Shown: positions 8,633-17,487 of the stretch, piece by piece
Layout: each line of letters begins with the position of its first letter
Position numbering within the stretch: the stretch's first letter is position 1
Assembly: GCA_028343845.1 (NCBI GenBank)
Contig: JAOLZO010000004.1
Location: 64,001-108,896 of the forward strand
Source: Verrucomicrobiota bacterium
Lineage (GTDB): Bacteria; Verrucomicrobiota; Verrucomicrobiia; Opitutales; Seribacteraceae
DNA length: 44,896 nt
Direction of reading: 5' to 3'
Position numbers and translations under genes: made by a program
The notes under the pieces: generated by a model
What the model was told of the DNA's origin: nothing
Databases searched by the model: none
The model's input: only the letters and a program-made list of their open reading frames with translations

Positions 8633-10429
8633 ATGAAACTTTACAGCCTTCTTTTATTCTTAGTCACCGCCCTACTCTCACACGCGGAAAAGCCCAACTT
8701 CGTAATCATCTTCAACGATGACATGGGCTATGCCGATCTTGGCTCCTTTGGTGCGGATAAGATCAAAACCCCACGCGTTGATCAAATGGCCAAGGAAGGC
8801 CGCAAGTTTACAAGCTTCTACGTTGCCTCCGCAGTCTGCTCGGCGTCACGTGCCGCCCTGCTCACCGGATGCTACCCGATGAGGGTCGGAGTACGGGGAG
8901 TCTTTTTCCCCAACCGCGGGTCTCATGGATTGGAACCCAGACACTTCACCATTGCCGAACTTCTCAAGAGCGCCGGATACAAAACTCTCGCCGCTGGTAA
9001 ATGGCATCTCGGGGACGAACCCAAGTTTCTCCCCACCAATCAGGGATTCGATACTTTTTACGGAGTTCCCTACAGCAACGATATGTATCCGGCCGAGAAT
9101 ATGAAATATGCCAAGGACTGCCTCTACCTCGAAGGCATGTCGCAGGAGACAATCAAACAAGCCTTTGCCGATGCCAAACCCGGCCACCAGCCCAGGCTCA
9201 AGGATAAGGTCCCCCTGATGCGCGATGAGGAATGCATTGAATTTCCGCTCGATCAACGGACCATTACCCGGCGAATCGCTGATGAAAGCATCCGGTTCAT
9301 CAAGAAAAGCGTAAAAGAAAAGAAACCCTTTTTCGTCTACCTCGCCAACCCCATGCCCCATACGCCCCTTTTCGTTTCCAAGGACTTCGAAGGAAAGAGT
9401 GCCGGCGGGATCTATGGCGACGTGATCGAGGAAATCGACTACAACACCGGCCGTGTCCTCGACGCCCTTAAGGAACACGGCGTGGATGACAATACTCTGG
9501 TTATCTTCACCTCCGATAACGGACCCTGGCTCATCAAGGGCGATCACGGAGGATCCGCCAAACCCCTTCGCGACGGCAAGGGTTCGAGCTACGAAGGAGG
9601 CCAACGCGTACCCTGCGTCATGCGCTGGCCGGGCAAAATTCCCGCGGGGACGGAGTGCAATGAAGTGGCTACGGCCATGGATATTCTCCCCACCTTTTCC
9701 GCCATCTCAGGAATTAAGCTCCCTGCCGACCTGAAGCTGCAACCGGATGGCCACAATATTGAAAACCTGATCATGAGTAGTCCTGAAGGAAAAACTCCCT
9801 ACACAACCTTTTATTACTCCAATAATTCCGGAGTTCGTAGCGGACCCTGGAAATATCGTGCCGGACGCAGATACGGAAACTGGGCATTCCCCCGGGGAGA
9901 AATGCCCAAAGACAATCCACAGGAAAAACAACTCTTCCACCTGATTAAGGATATTGGCGAAACCAGGAATGTAATCGATCAGCACCCGGAGATCGCTAAG
10001 CGTCTGGCTGCTTTGATTGATCGAAGCCCCAACCATACCATGAAACTCTTTAAGACTGGTAAGCCCAAGGGGAAACGGTATGAATTTGAGAAAGGAAAAG
10101 TCTCCGGTGGTGCCACTGCCGGCGGCAGACATGTCGGAGGCATGCAAAACATGGGTGCATCCGTCACCATCGAAGTGGACGGCGTTAAAAAAGGGGGGGA
10201 GTTCCTCATGACACTGGGCTATGCCTGCGGAGGAAATGCCAGCGTCGCCCTGCTCGTGAACGGAGAGAAACAAACCGACCTGCTCCTCCCGACTACTGGC
10301 GGATGGAGCACCTACAAAGCGGCCAAGGTATACCTGAACCTAAAATCCGGGAAGAACCAACTCCTGTTCAGGAGTCAGAAAAAAGGCGGCGTCAACCTCG
10401 ACTACTTTGATCTAAAGTTATTCAAATAA
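8633..10429 (+). CDS. Exported sulfatase with C-terminal carbohydrate-binding-like module
   Basis: A 598-residue sulfatase with a signal peptide (residues 1-18). The active site is CSASRAALLTGCYP (Cys69), so it has the Ala variant at the third motif position, which formylglycine enzymes accept. Metal and substrate segments NDDMGYADLG, GKWHLGD, PMPHTPLF and TSDNGPW are all present. After the catalytic part, residues about 482-598 form a separate beta-rich module (YEFEKGKVSGGATAGG, then GEFLMTLGYACGGNASVALLVNG, and the closing NLDYFDLKLF) resembling CBM6/CBM35 domains. It probably tethers the enzyme to its polysaccharide. The following HAD gene starts four bases after the stop, so the two are coupled. 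Confidence 0.93.
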   Translation: MKLYSLLLFLVTALLSHAEKPNFVIIFNDDMGYADLGSFGADKIKTPRVDQMAKEGRKFTSFYVASAVCSASRAALLTGCYPMRVGVRGVFFPNRGSHGLEPRHFTIAELLKSAGYKTLAAGKWHLGDEPKFLPTNQGFDTFYGVPYSNDMYPAENMKYAKDCLYLEGMSQETIKQAFADAKPGHQPRLKDKVPLMRDEECIEFPLDQRTITRRIADESIRFIKKSVKEKKPFFVYLANPMPHTPLFVSKDFEGKSAGGIYGDVIEEIDYNTGRVLDALKEHGVDDNTLVIFTSDNGPWLIKGDHGGSAKPLRDGKGSSYEGGQRVPCVMRWPGKIPAGTECNEVATAMDILPTFSAISGIKLPADLKLQPDGHNIENLIMSSPEGKTPYTTFYYSNNSGVRSGPWKYRAGRRYGNWAFPRGEMPKDNPQEKQLFHLIKDIGETRNVIDQHPEIAKRLAALIDRSPNHTMKLFKTGKPKGKRYEFEKGKVSGGATAGGRHVGGMQNMGASVTIEVDGVKKGGEFLMTLGYACGGNASVALLVNGEKQTDLLLPTTGGWSTYKAAKVYLNLKSGKNQLLFRSQKKGGVNLDYFDLKLFK

Positions 10430-10433
10430 CCAA

Positions 10434-11135
10434 ATGCAAAATCCTGTGGATCCAGCCTCGATCAAAAATATCTTTTGGGATGTCGACGGGGTCTTGGCGG
10501 ACCTAAATCATGCCTACTATCATTTCCTGACCGGGCATCCCAACTATCGGGATCAATACCAAGACCTAGAGTGGGAGCAACTTCCTGAGGTTCTGCCGAT
10601 CCTTCCCGAGTATGGTGCCCTGGAATTGAAAACTCATCCGGAACTGGGAACCGAGATGGATCGAGACTTTTGTGCGGATCAGTCCTTTTTCAGAAATCGC
10701 CCGCTCTACCCCAGGGTGATCGAAGTCCTCAAGGAACTCAATCGATTGGGCTACCGCCAGTTTACCATGTCAGCGACCTTTGATGTCGAGGTAAAGACTG
10801 CCTACCTTCGGGACGTCCTTTCACCCGTTACTGATTTCCTGACCATTGAATGTGTGCAGCATGGCGAGTTCATGCACGACAATGCCAAAATTAACAGGCT
10901 TCGGGACTGCTATCAAAAATACAATCTCAACCCCAAGGAGACCATTCTAGTCGATGACCGGATCTACAACCAATACGCAGCGATCGAATCCGGTGCCCAC
11001 CCTGTCCGGATGCGTTGCGAATTCACGACCGACTCACCCACCGAATTGTCTTGGATACCTGAATTTGCGAATATCGAAGAGGTCAAACACTGGTTGCTGA
11101 ACAAGCAGGCTCAAAATCAAACAGGATCCAATTGA
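10434..11135 (+). CDS. HAD superfamily hydrolase (phosphatase-like)
   Basis: A 233-residue cytoplasmic protein with no signal peptide. Motif I is DVDGVLAD (nucleophile Asp16 and acid/base Asp18), motif II is the Ser/Thr in TMSATFD, and motif IV is ILVDDRIYNQYAAIESG. The cap region (HPNYRDQYQDLEWEQL, PELGTEMDRDF) is helical. Substrates in this superfamily are usually sugar phosphates or nucleotides; this one cannot be named. It starts four bases after the sulfatase stop, which is notable because its partner is exported while it is not. It could process a phosphorylated product of the same catabolic route (inference). Confidence 0.85.
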   Translation: MQNPVDPASIKNIFWDVDGVLADLNHAYYHFLTGHPNYRDQYQDLEWEQLPEVLPILPEYGALELKTHPELGTEMDRDFCADQSFFRNRPLYPRVIEVLKELNRLGYRQFTMSATFDVEVKTAYLRDVLSPVTDFLTIECVQHGEFMHDNAKINRLRDCYQKYNLNPKETILVDDRIYNQYAAIESGAHPVRMRCEFTTDSPTELSWIPEFANIEEVKHWLLNKQAQNQTGSN

Positions 11136-11227
11136 AAAAGCATGACGACACCTTTAGATAGATATCTTGCAAATCATTCATTTTCTCATGTTACTCATTA
11201 ATTTCTCCCTCTCCTAGTCATTGCTCT

Positions 11228-13912
11228 ATGATTTTCACTTCCAACAGGTTTGCACTCTTTATCACAACCGCGGTTTTCTTTTTTGGATGGTTACAAGCTC
11301 ATGCAAATCCAGAGGTAGCTATCCCCAAAAGCATTGAACCCTTTTTTGAAACCTATTGTTTCGACTGCCACGACTCAGATACAGCCAAAGCAGATCTTGA
11401 CCTCGAAAGCCTCACCCGCTCCATAGCCAACGGGACGGACGCCCTGCACTGGCAGGATATTCTCGACCAGCTTAATTCGGGAGAAATGCCCCCGAAAAAG
11501 AAAGCTCAACCCGGCAAAGAGGAATTGGCCAAAGTTGTTGGCGATCTTACTGAATCCTTACAATCCGCCCAAAAGATGTTAAAAGACAGTGGCGGTGAGA
11601 TTGCTCTGCGCCGATTGAACAAGCGTGAATACATTACGACCATCAAGGATTTAATGGGCATCCGGATTAACGGAGAGAAACTACCCGATGATCCGAGTGG
11701 TCGTTTTGACACCATTGGACAAAACCAGTCACTGAGCGCGATGCAACTGGAAACCTATTTCAAATTTGCTCAGGAAGTCGCCAAAACGGCTCTGCATTGG
11801 GCTTGTGAGCCACGGCAGGAATCCAAAGTGCTTGAACGACGGGAGTTTGCCAATACCGAAACCCGGAGCAAGCGGGTTTATGAGTTCATGGAAAAAGTCA
11901 GGTTGGTCAAGAAAGAGGGCAAGACGCCCGCCGAAGCCGGACTAACCCAAGAAGAATGGAAAAAGTACGACACCGATGGACCAAATGCACAAAACGGCGT
12001 ATGGAAAGGTCAGGAACAGTACTACCAGAGAAATATGCACATCCATGACAAGGGACGCATGTTGTCACATGACCTGCTTGTGGAACATGTGGGGGTTTTC
12101 TTCCGCCACGATGCGAGAGCTCATTATCGCGTTCGTTTTTGCGGGGGAGTCGTGGACGGCGTAAAAGTACGTCGGGGCGTCCGTCTGATGGAGCACAATG
12201 GACGATTCGGTGGCAAGCACGGTAGTGCTATCGGTAGTTTTTGGATTCGAGGAACGATAGACCAACCTTCGGTACATGAGGCTGAGTATCATCCGGTTTT
12301 CGCACCCGACTTTCGTCCGAAACATTGGCACCAATCCCGCAAACATGTATTCGCACTCGAAGATAAACGGGGCGGGCCCGGGTTTGAACAGTTCTACCAC
12401 CACTACAAACCGATCGAACCAAGTGCGCCGAAGGATACAATCTTTGCCAAATGGATGGAAGTTGAAGGCCCGTTCTACGGCCCCAAATCACCGTTTGAAA
12501 ACCTGATTGAGAAGTATCAAGTAAACTCGGCATCCGATGAAGAGCTCGATTTGTCGGCAAAGAATTTCTTAGCTGATTTTGGTAAAGTTGCTTATCGTAA
12601 CCGAACCATCTCCAATGACTACCTGGAAAAGCTATTGGTATACTACCAACAACAGCGAAACTCCAAACCCGGGTTTCGTGAAGCTATCATTGATCCACTG
12701 GCGATGATCCTGACATCTACTCGCTTTCTTTATCTATGCGAACCGGATGACATTCAAAAACAACCAACCGAGCTAAATAGCAAAGAAAGCGAAAGGACTC
12801 TTCCAAATCAGGTAGTCAGCAAAGAACCAATTCGTAGAAAATCAAAAGCACTCGACGCCTACAGCCTGGCCAGTCGTCTTTCATACTTCCTCTGGAGCAG
12901 CCCCCCAGACCAAGAACTTAACCGGCTTGTCGAAACAGGTGACCTCCAGAAACCACTAGTGATAGAAAAGCAGATCGAGCGAATGCTGAAGAGCCCGAAA
13001 GCGAATAATTTCTTTAAGGGGTTCATGGCACAGTGGACACATTTGAAACGTTTTGACTCGCTTGGCCTTGATTCGAAATTATTTTTGCATCGCACCGACG
13101 GAATGATTCATTCCTCAAAACAGGAGCCTGTTGAGTTTTTTAAAGTCCTAGTGCATGAGAACCTAAGTGCGTCGAACCTGATCGATTCCGATTTCATAGT
13201 GGTGAACGGGGTGCTCGCTAATAAATATGGTTTGTCCAAACACTACGATGGAGATGGCTTTAAGAAAGTATCCATCCCGCCCGTTTCCCCACGAGGTGGG
13301 CTGATCACTCAGGCGGCCTTCCTTTCATCGGGAACAATGGGCAGTCGCACATCACCCGTCATTCGGGGATCCCTTGTGAAAGAGATTCTGCTTAATGATC
13401 CGCCTCCCCCTCCACCTCCGAATGTTCCTGAGTTGATCACATCCACCGCAGAGCCCTTACCCAGTGTTCGCGATCTTGTCGAACTCCACCAACAAAAGGC
13501 TCAATGCGCCTCATGCCATGCCCGCTTTGACTTCATCGGACTGGGATTGGAAAACTTCGATGCAGTCGGTATGTGGCGGGATCAAGAATTGGTTACCGAT
13601 GTTGAGCATTTTCGGCAGCTAGCCAACCCGAAGGCGAAAAGAAAGCTTTATCCCGTGGATGCCAGTGGGGAACTTCCCAATGGAGAAAAATTCAACGATG
13701 TACATGGACTGAAAACCGCCCTCATGAAACAGGAAAGACAGGTGGCCGCCTCCCTTTTTGAGGGGCTTTTGTGTTATGCCCTCGGCCGGGATGTCAGTTT
13801 TACCGATCGTCCGATCATCGAAAAAGCCATGCATGAACTGGAAAAAGAAAAATATCCAGTCCGTGACATGATCAAAAAAATCGTCCTCAGCGAACCCTTC
13901 TCAAAGTCATAA
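11228..13912 (+). CDS. DUF1587/1592/1588/1585 cytochrome c-like protein
   Basis: An 894-residue exported protein (signal peptide residues 1-26). It opens with a planctomycete-type cytochrome domain: CFDCH (residues 44-48) in the context FFETYCFDCHDSDTAKADL is a haem c attachment site. DUF1587 follows (LRRLNKREYITTIKDLMGI). DUF1592 is at about residues 538-600 (YSLASRLSYFLWSSPPDQEL), then DUF1588 (RGGLITQAAFLSSGTMGSRT and NDPPPPPPPNVPEL), a second haem motif CASCH near residue 760, and DUF1585 at the end (ASLFEGLLCYALGRDVSFTD). The family is nearly confined to PVC bacteria and its reaction is unknown. A DUF1552 gene follows after 67 bases. A related pair lies on the minus strand at 36700-40496. 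Confidence 0.94.
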   Translation: MIFTSNRFALFITTAVFFFGWLQAHANPEVAIPKSIEPFFETYCFDCHDSDTAKADLDLESLTRSIANGTDALHWQDILDQLNSGEMPPKKKAQPGKEELAKVVGDLTESLQSAQKMLKDSGGEIALRRLNKREYITTIKDLMGIRINGEKLPDDPSGRFDTIGQNQSLSAMQLETYFKFAQEVAKTALHWACEPRQESKVLERREFANTETRSKRVYEFMEKVRLVKKEGKTPAEAGLTQEEWKKYDTDGPNAQNGVWKGQEQYYQRNMHIHDKGRMLSHDLLVEHVGVFFRHDARAHYRVRFCGGVVDGVKVRRGVRLMEHNGRFGGKHGSAIGSFWIRGTIDQPSVHEAEYHPVFAPDFRPKHWHQSRKHVFALEDKRGGPGFEQFYHHYKPIEPSAPKDTIFAKWMEVEGPFYGPKSPFENLIEKYQVNSASDEELDLSAKNFLADFGKVAYRNRTISNDYLEKLLVYYQQQRNSKPGFREAIIDPLAMILTSTRFLYLCEPDDIQKQPTELNSKESERTLPNQVVSKEPIRRKSKALDAYSLASRLSYFLWSSPPDQELNRLVETGDLQKPLVIEKQIERMLKSPKANNFFKGFMAQWTHLKRFDSLGLDSKLFLHRTDGMIHSSKQEPVEFFKVLVHENLSASNLIDSDFIVVNGVLANKYGLSKHYDGDGFKKVSIPPVSPRGGLITQAAFLSSGTMGSRTSPVIRGSLVKEILLNDPPPPPPPNVPELITSTAEPLPSVRDLVELHQQKAQCASCHARFDFIGLGLENFDAVGMWRDQELVTDVEHFRQLANPKAKRKLYPVDASGELPNGEKFNDVHGLKTALMKQERQVAASLFEGLLCYALGRDVSFTDRPIIEKAMHELEKEKYPVRDMIKKIVLSEPFSKS

Positions 13913-13979
13913 CCAAAATACAATTGATAAGAATTTTATTTCAGAGACATATTATAATTATTAACATTCGAGAAACATT

Positions 13980-15314
13980 ATGAACCTCTCCACAAGTTCC
14001 AACCGCAGGTCCTTTCTCCGTAACGGAGCCAAGGCGATCACCCTCCCCTTTCTTGGCAGTCTCCTACCAACTGCGCTCCAAGCTTCCACGAATAGCACCC
14101 TGGCCGGTAACACACCGAAAAGACTGCTGTGGATGTCCATGGGCCATGGTCACATGGAAAAACACTTTTATCCGGAAGATTCCGGCTCACTGACTGACAT
14201 TTCTTTGCCACCCGGCTGGGACCCGATTAAGAAAAACCTCCGTCACACCACCTTGGTTTCCAACTTCTCCAACATGCAAAACAAACAGCCGCATGAAGGA
14301 AGTGAAGCGGTTCTTACCTGTGCCAATGTGATCGGTTTTCCGGGAAAAGCACGGCACAACAGTGTATCCTGTGATCAGGTTGCGGCCGCTCACCTCGGAA
14401 AGGATACCCGCTATCAGAGCCTGCAGCTTAATTGTCCCAAAAGTGACACCGGTAATGGACACGGAGGTGTGGCGATATCCTATCGGGAGGATGGCAGCCC
14501 ACTGACTGGTCTTGATTCTCCCCTGGAAGTTTATCGGCGCTTATTCGGAGGTAATGTTTCCAAGGAAGAAGTCCTCAATACCCTCAAACAACGAAAGAGC
14601 ATATTTGACATCCTCGAATTCGAGAGCAGTTCCACCAAACGAATCCTCGATCGGGAGGACAGGGAGAAACTCGAAGAATACACCAACAGCATCCGAGATA
14701 TCGAGCTAACCATTAGCCGCGAGGAAGAATGGCTGGATGTTCCCTATCCAAAGACCACAATGAAGGCTCCCAATGATAGTCAGGTTCTGGCCAGCGGTTC
14801 CCATGGTGAAAAGGCAATCCGTACCATGCAGCAACTCATTCTCGCGGCCTGGAAAACCGATACCACCCGAGTGGTCACCTACCGCATGCCCGATGCCGGC
14901 CTTCTCAAAAGCATGGATATTTCCTCCACGCCTCACACACTTTCTCACTACGGAAGCAATTCCTCCCTTCATGAACTGAATCTTCGTCGCACCCGGAAAT
15001 GGATGGAATTGTACTCCGATTTTATTGACCAGTTGCGATCCGCCAAGGACCCCATGGATCCTAACGGAGGAACTCTCTTCGACAACAGCCTGGTTTATTG
15101 CGGTGGGGGCTTACGTACGGCTCACCGCAACACCAATGTCCCCTGCCTGCTCACGGGCGGTGGCTTTAAAGGACTTACCCACGGTCAGCACCGGTTCGCT
15201 CCAAATAAAGACACTCCACTGGCCAACCTCTGGACCACCATGCTCCAAGATGCCGGAGTCGGAGTCGACCGCTTCGCTGACGCCAACGCCACGGCCCATT
15301 CCATCTGGGGATAG
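13980..15314 (+). CDS. DUF1552 family protein, Tat-type leader
   Basis: A 444-residue DUF1552 protein. The leader contains RRSFLRNGAKAITLPFLGSL, a twin-arginine-like motif, so it may be exported folded. Family landmarks include LLWMSMGHGHMEKHFYP, the HEGSEAVLTCAN segment, SCDQVAAAHLG, YTNSIRDIELTISREE, and near the end GGTLFDNSLVYCGGG and NVPCLLTGGG. The family is related to DUF1501 and is always found beside DUF1592 proteins; its activity is unknown. The AT-rich leader contains TATAAT at 13953-13958, 22 bases before the ATG, so an internal promoter is possible as well as readthrough from the DUF1592 gene. Confidence 0.93.
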   Translation: MNLSTSSNRRSFLRNGAKAITLPFLGSLLPTALQASTNSTLAGNTPKRLLWMSMGHGHMEKHFYPEDSGSLTDISLPPGWDPIKKNLRHTTLVSNFSNMQNKQPHEGSEAVLTCANVIGFPGKARHNSVSCDQVAAAHLGKDTRYQSLQLNCPKSDTGNGHGGVAISYREDGSPLTGLDSPLEVYRRLFGGNVSKEEVLNTLKQRKSIFDILEFESSSTKRILDREDREKLEEYTNSIRDIELTISREEEWLDVPYPKTTMKAPNDSQVLASGSHGEKAIRTMQQLILAAWKTDTTRVVTYRMPDAGLLKSMDISSTPHTLSHYGSNSSLHELNLRRTRKWMELYSDFIDQLRSAKDPMDPNGGTLFDNSLVYCGGGLRTAHRNTNVPCLLTGGGFKGLTHGQHRFAPNKDTPLANLWTTMLQDAGVGVDRFADANATAHSIWG

Positions 15315-15419
15315 AGGGTATCTCCTAAGCGTAAGGTGTGCGGGTGCACATCCTCGGTTTAGGGTTTGGTAAACCGCACCAATATCTAACAGCAAGCCTC
15401 ATACCTCGCGCCTCGATGC

Positions 15420-15448
15420 TTGACATACCTTTAAGCTCAAGGTATCAG
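15420..15448 (+). promoter_or_regulatory. Putative PadR promoter/operator with inverted repeat
   Basis: A perfect TTGACA (15420-15425) is followed after 17 bases by TATCAG (15443-15448). Within it, ATACCTT (15425-15431) and AAGGTAT (15439-15445) form a 7-bp inverted repeat spanning the spacer. PadR regulators often bind inverted repeats overlapping their own promoter, so this is a candidate autoregulatory operator. The ATG of the PadR gene begins at 15455, so a transcript from here would have almost no leader. Confidence 0.45.
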
Positions 15449-15454
15449 GCTGAA

Positions 15455-15793
15455 ATGAAGAAAGAACTCTTTATTGATGGCGTGCCGGAACTACTTCTAC
15501 TCCGCCTGCTCGCACAAAATGAAATGTACGGCTACGAGCTGGTGGCAAAGATTCACTCGATATCGGACGGCGCCTTTCGCTTTGGTGAGGGTTGCATTTA
15601 TCCCATCCTGCACCGCCTCGTGGGAGACCGTTGCCTGAATATTCGCAAAGAAACGGTTTCCGGACGCCCACGCCGATACTATCGCCTTACGGCCAAGGGA
15701 AATAAAAGATTATCCCAACTTGAAGATTCATGGAGCAAAGTCTCCGCAGGGATCAGTAAATTTGGAAAGGACAGTATCCATGCAACAGCGTAA
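15455..15793 (+). CDS. PadR-family transcriptional regulator
   Basis: A 112-residue winged-helix protein starting MKKELFIDGVPELLLLRLLA. The frame is open back to an ATG at 15338, but that adds 39 unlikely residues and would run through the promoter-like repeat, so 15455 is preferred. Core PadR features are visible: LLLLRLLAQNEMYGYELVAKI (helices 1-2), FGEGCIYPILHRL (recognition helix region) and GRPRRYYRLTAKG (wing). The C-terminal dimerisation helix is short, as in the compact PadR group. The next gene overlaps it by 14 bases and encodes a HAAS-type membrane protein, a common PadR partner. The pair is probably self-regulated and responds to envelope or membrane stress (inference). Confidence 0.93.
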   Translation: MKKELFIDGVPELLLLRLLAQNEMYGYELVAKIHSISDGAFRFGEGCIYPILHRLVGDRCLNIRKETVSGRPRRYYRLTAKGNKRLSQLEDSWSKVSAGISKFGKDSIHATA

Positions 15794-16442
15794 ATTTCTT
15801 GCAAGGGCCCAAAAGGCTCTGATTAAACATGGTATCATTGGATCGCGGGCAAAAGCTCTGCTCGAAGAATGGAACGACCATCTTGAAAGCGAAGTGGAAA
15901 AGCTCGTCGCAGGAGGCCAGGACCGTGAATCCTCTTATCAGGATGCATGCAAGGCTTTGGGTGAACCTGAATCACTGGTTGATTCCGCGGCCAAACAATT
16001 GGCGATGGAATCATGGCAAGGACGCAACCCAGTCCTGTCTTCAGGAATCCTAAGCTTGGTTGTTTTTCTCCTCGGCATATTGGTAATGGTAGCAGGTGGC
16101 TCTCTACTTAAGGCAAACTTTGACTATCTTTCTCCTGAAATGATAAAATACCTTGTTACCCTAATCGATACCTTGCCATGGCTCTTATGCCTGAGCTGGC
16201 TTGCGTATCATGCCCGGAAAATGCCTCTCGGATGGAAAGGGTTATGGTTTGTCACCGCTTTTACGGCCATAATACCAAGCTTTCTGGGTTTTACCTGCGA
16301 CTCTCCTAATAGAACTATGACTGTTTTCATGGCTTTCCTGCCTATTGGTTCCATTTCAAAGTTCATCATCACTTTCGGCCTCACATTGTTCTTCTGGTGG
16401 TTCCAGACAAGAGGCAAAAACTGGAAGATGAAAGTCACTTAG
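15780..16442 (+). CDS. HAAS/DUF1700-like membrane protein, PadR partner
   Basis: A 220-residue protein. The start at 15780 is chosen because GGAAAGGA (15764-15771) lies eight bases upstream, one of the few clear Shine-Dalgarno sites in the window, although the frame is open a little further back. Residues 1-75 form the soluble HAAS-like helical domain (ALLEEWNDHLESEVEKLV, then YQDACKALGEPESLV). About four membrane segments follow (LSSGILSLVVFLLGILVMVA, TLIDTLPWLLCLSWLAY, LWFVTAFTAIIPSFLGF, FIITFGLTLFFWWF). Such proteins sit next to PadR genes and are thought to transmit a membrane signal; the mechanism is not settled. It overlaps the PadR gene by 14 bases, so the two are translated together. 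Confidence 0.85.
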   Translation: MQQRKFLARAQKALIKHGIIGSRAKALLEEWNDHLESEVEKLVAGGQDRESSYQDACKALGEPESLVDSAAKQLAMESWQGRNPVLSSGILSLVVFLLGILVMVAGGSLLKANFDYLSPEMIKYLVTLIDTLPWLLCLSWLAYHARKMPLGWKGLWFVTAFTAIIPSFLGFTCDSPNRTMTVFMAFLPIGSISKFIITFGLTLFFWWFQTRGKNWKMKVT

Positions 16443-16458
16443 TCTCCTGAACCAATTC

Positions 16459-16563
16459 GAACTTAGTAAAAAAGGCAGTTAGAATATTTAAATTTTATTC
16501 TGCCACTTCATAAGAAAACGAGACTCTGTTACATATCCTAAGTGGAAGTAAAACGAGAGTTTC
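16459..16563 (+). repeat. Leader repeat, copy A (upstream of PDZ-LysM gene)
   Basis: About 105 bases match 17488-17592 without gaps. A 26-base core at 16509-16534 is identical to 17538-17563, and GAAGTAAAACGA at 16545-16556 is identical to 17574-17585. It lies in the 165-base gap before the PDZ-LysM gene and contains AT-rich promoter-like sequence. Homology stops about 45 bases before the ATG. Confidence 0.88.
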
Positions 16564-16607
16564 TCTCCCAACAGAACCATTCGAAATCTCACCTTAAATA
16601 AAGTCAC

Positions 16608-17456
16608 ATGCAAAAAATACTAATATCCACAATCTCCCTGATAATGTCAGTATCCCTCTTAGTCGGTGCTCCAGTCACAGAAAAGGAGGGTGATGTTATT
16701 ATAAACAGAATGTTAGAAGTGTTAAGGGCTCAGCAAGATCCATTCGCAGATCCATTCGCAGAAAGGGAGGCCGAAATTGCTATTATAAACAGAATGTTAG
16801 AAGAGTTAAAAGCTGAGAAGAAACGATTAGATGAACAAGCCAACAATGAGATGAACAAAAGACTGGCCGAACTTAGAGCTGGAATTGATCAAACGAATGG
16901 CGAATACCCAAAGTCATCAAAAGTCGAAATTATAGGGATAGGCGCAAGGCTGATAGATGAAAATGGATCTTGTACCATTGCAGAATTAATTCCAGGCGGA
17001 CCAGCCGAGAAATCTCAGCAATTGGAGCCTAAGGATGTAATCCTTAAAGTCTCAAAATCAGACGGCACCCTCGCAGATATAGGTGATATGAAACTTTCTG
17101 AAATTGTTGAACTCATCAAAGGTCCAAAAAATTCAAAAGTGAAATTGTTAATTCAGCCATTTAAAAATCCCTCCACTCCGAAAGAGGTTAGTATCAAAAG
17201 AAAACCCATCTACATCTATCATCAAACTCACGAAAATAAAGTTTCAGAAAAAGCTGATCCGGTTCCTTCAGAGACCCCATCAGGGAAGAAACTCATTATT
17301 CACATCGTTAAAAGAGGTGATACGGTAAAAAGCATTGCTAAAAAATACGGATCAAAAGTGAAATGGATTAATTCTGCTAATCTAATGGGCATGCCAACAA
17401 AAATTAAAGTAGGAGAAAAAATTATTGTTCCACAAAAAAAACCTATGACCAAGTAA
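16608..17456 (+). CDS. Secreted PDZ-LysM protein with coiled-coil N-terminus
   Basis: A 282-residue exported protein (signal peptide residues 1-20). Residues about 28-95 form a charged helical segment with a duplicated unit (IINRMLEVLRAQ and IINRMLEELKAE). Residues about 105-195 are a PDZ domain like those of C-terminal processing proteases (GIGARLIDENGSCTIAELIP, GGPAEKSQQLEPKDVILKV), but no protease domain is present. Residues about 231-275 are a LysM domain (HIVKRGDTVKSIAKKYGSKV, then KIKVGEKIIVPQ), which binds peptidoglycan. The protein is therefore a likely cell-wall-bound PDZ adaptor that presents or recruits C-terminal tails. Its codon use is clearly more AT-rich than its neighbours. 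The end of this gene recurs as a frameshifted fossil at 18317-18373. Confidence 0.86.
   Translation: MQKILISTISLIMSVSLLVGAPVTEKEGDVIINRMLEVLRAQQDPFADPFAEREAEIAIINRMLEELKAEKKRLDEQANNEMNKRLAELRAGIDQTNGEYPKSSKVEIIGIGARLIDENGSCTIAELIPGGPAEKSQQLEPKDVILKVSKSDGTLADIGDMKLSEIVELIKGPKNSKVKLLIQPFKNPSTPKEVSIKRKPIYIYHQTHENKVSEKADPVPSETPSGKKLIIHIVKRGDTVKSIAKKYGSKVKWINSANLMGMPTKIKVGEKIIVPQKKPMTK
16697..16803 (+). repeat. In-frame internal duplication in the PDZ-LysM gene
   Basis: A 23-base stretch at 16697-16719 recurs exactly at 16781-16803, an offset of 84 bases or 28 codons, so the reading frame is kept and the helix IINRMLE is repeated. Inside the first unit a 12-base tandem duplication (ATCCATTCGCAG twice, about 16738-16761) encodes DPFADPFAE. 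Both indicate recent slippage or unequal exchange. Confidence 0.85.
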
Positions 17457-17487
17457 GTGGTTAGTTGAAGAGATTTACTACCGATCC

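Noticed and set aside
15338..15454. Upstream ATG extending the PadR gene by 39 residues.
   Set aside because: The extension has no resemblance to PadR proteins and would run through the TTGACA box and inverted repeat. The start at 15455 matches the usual PadR N-terminus.
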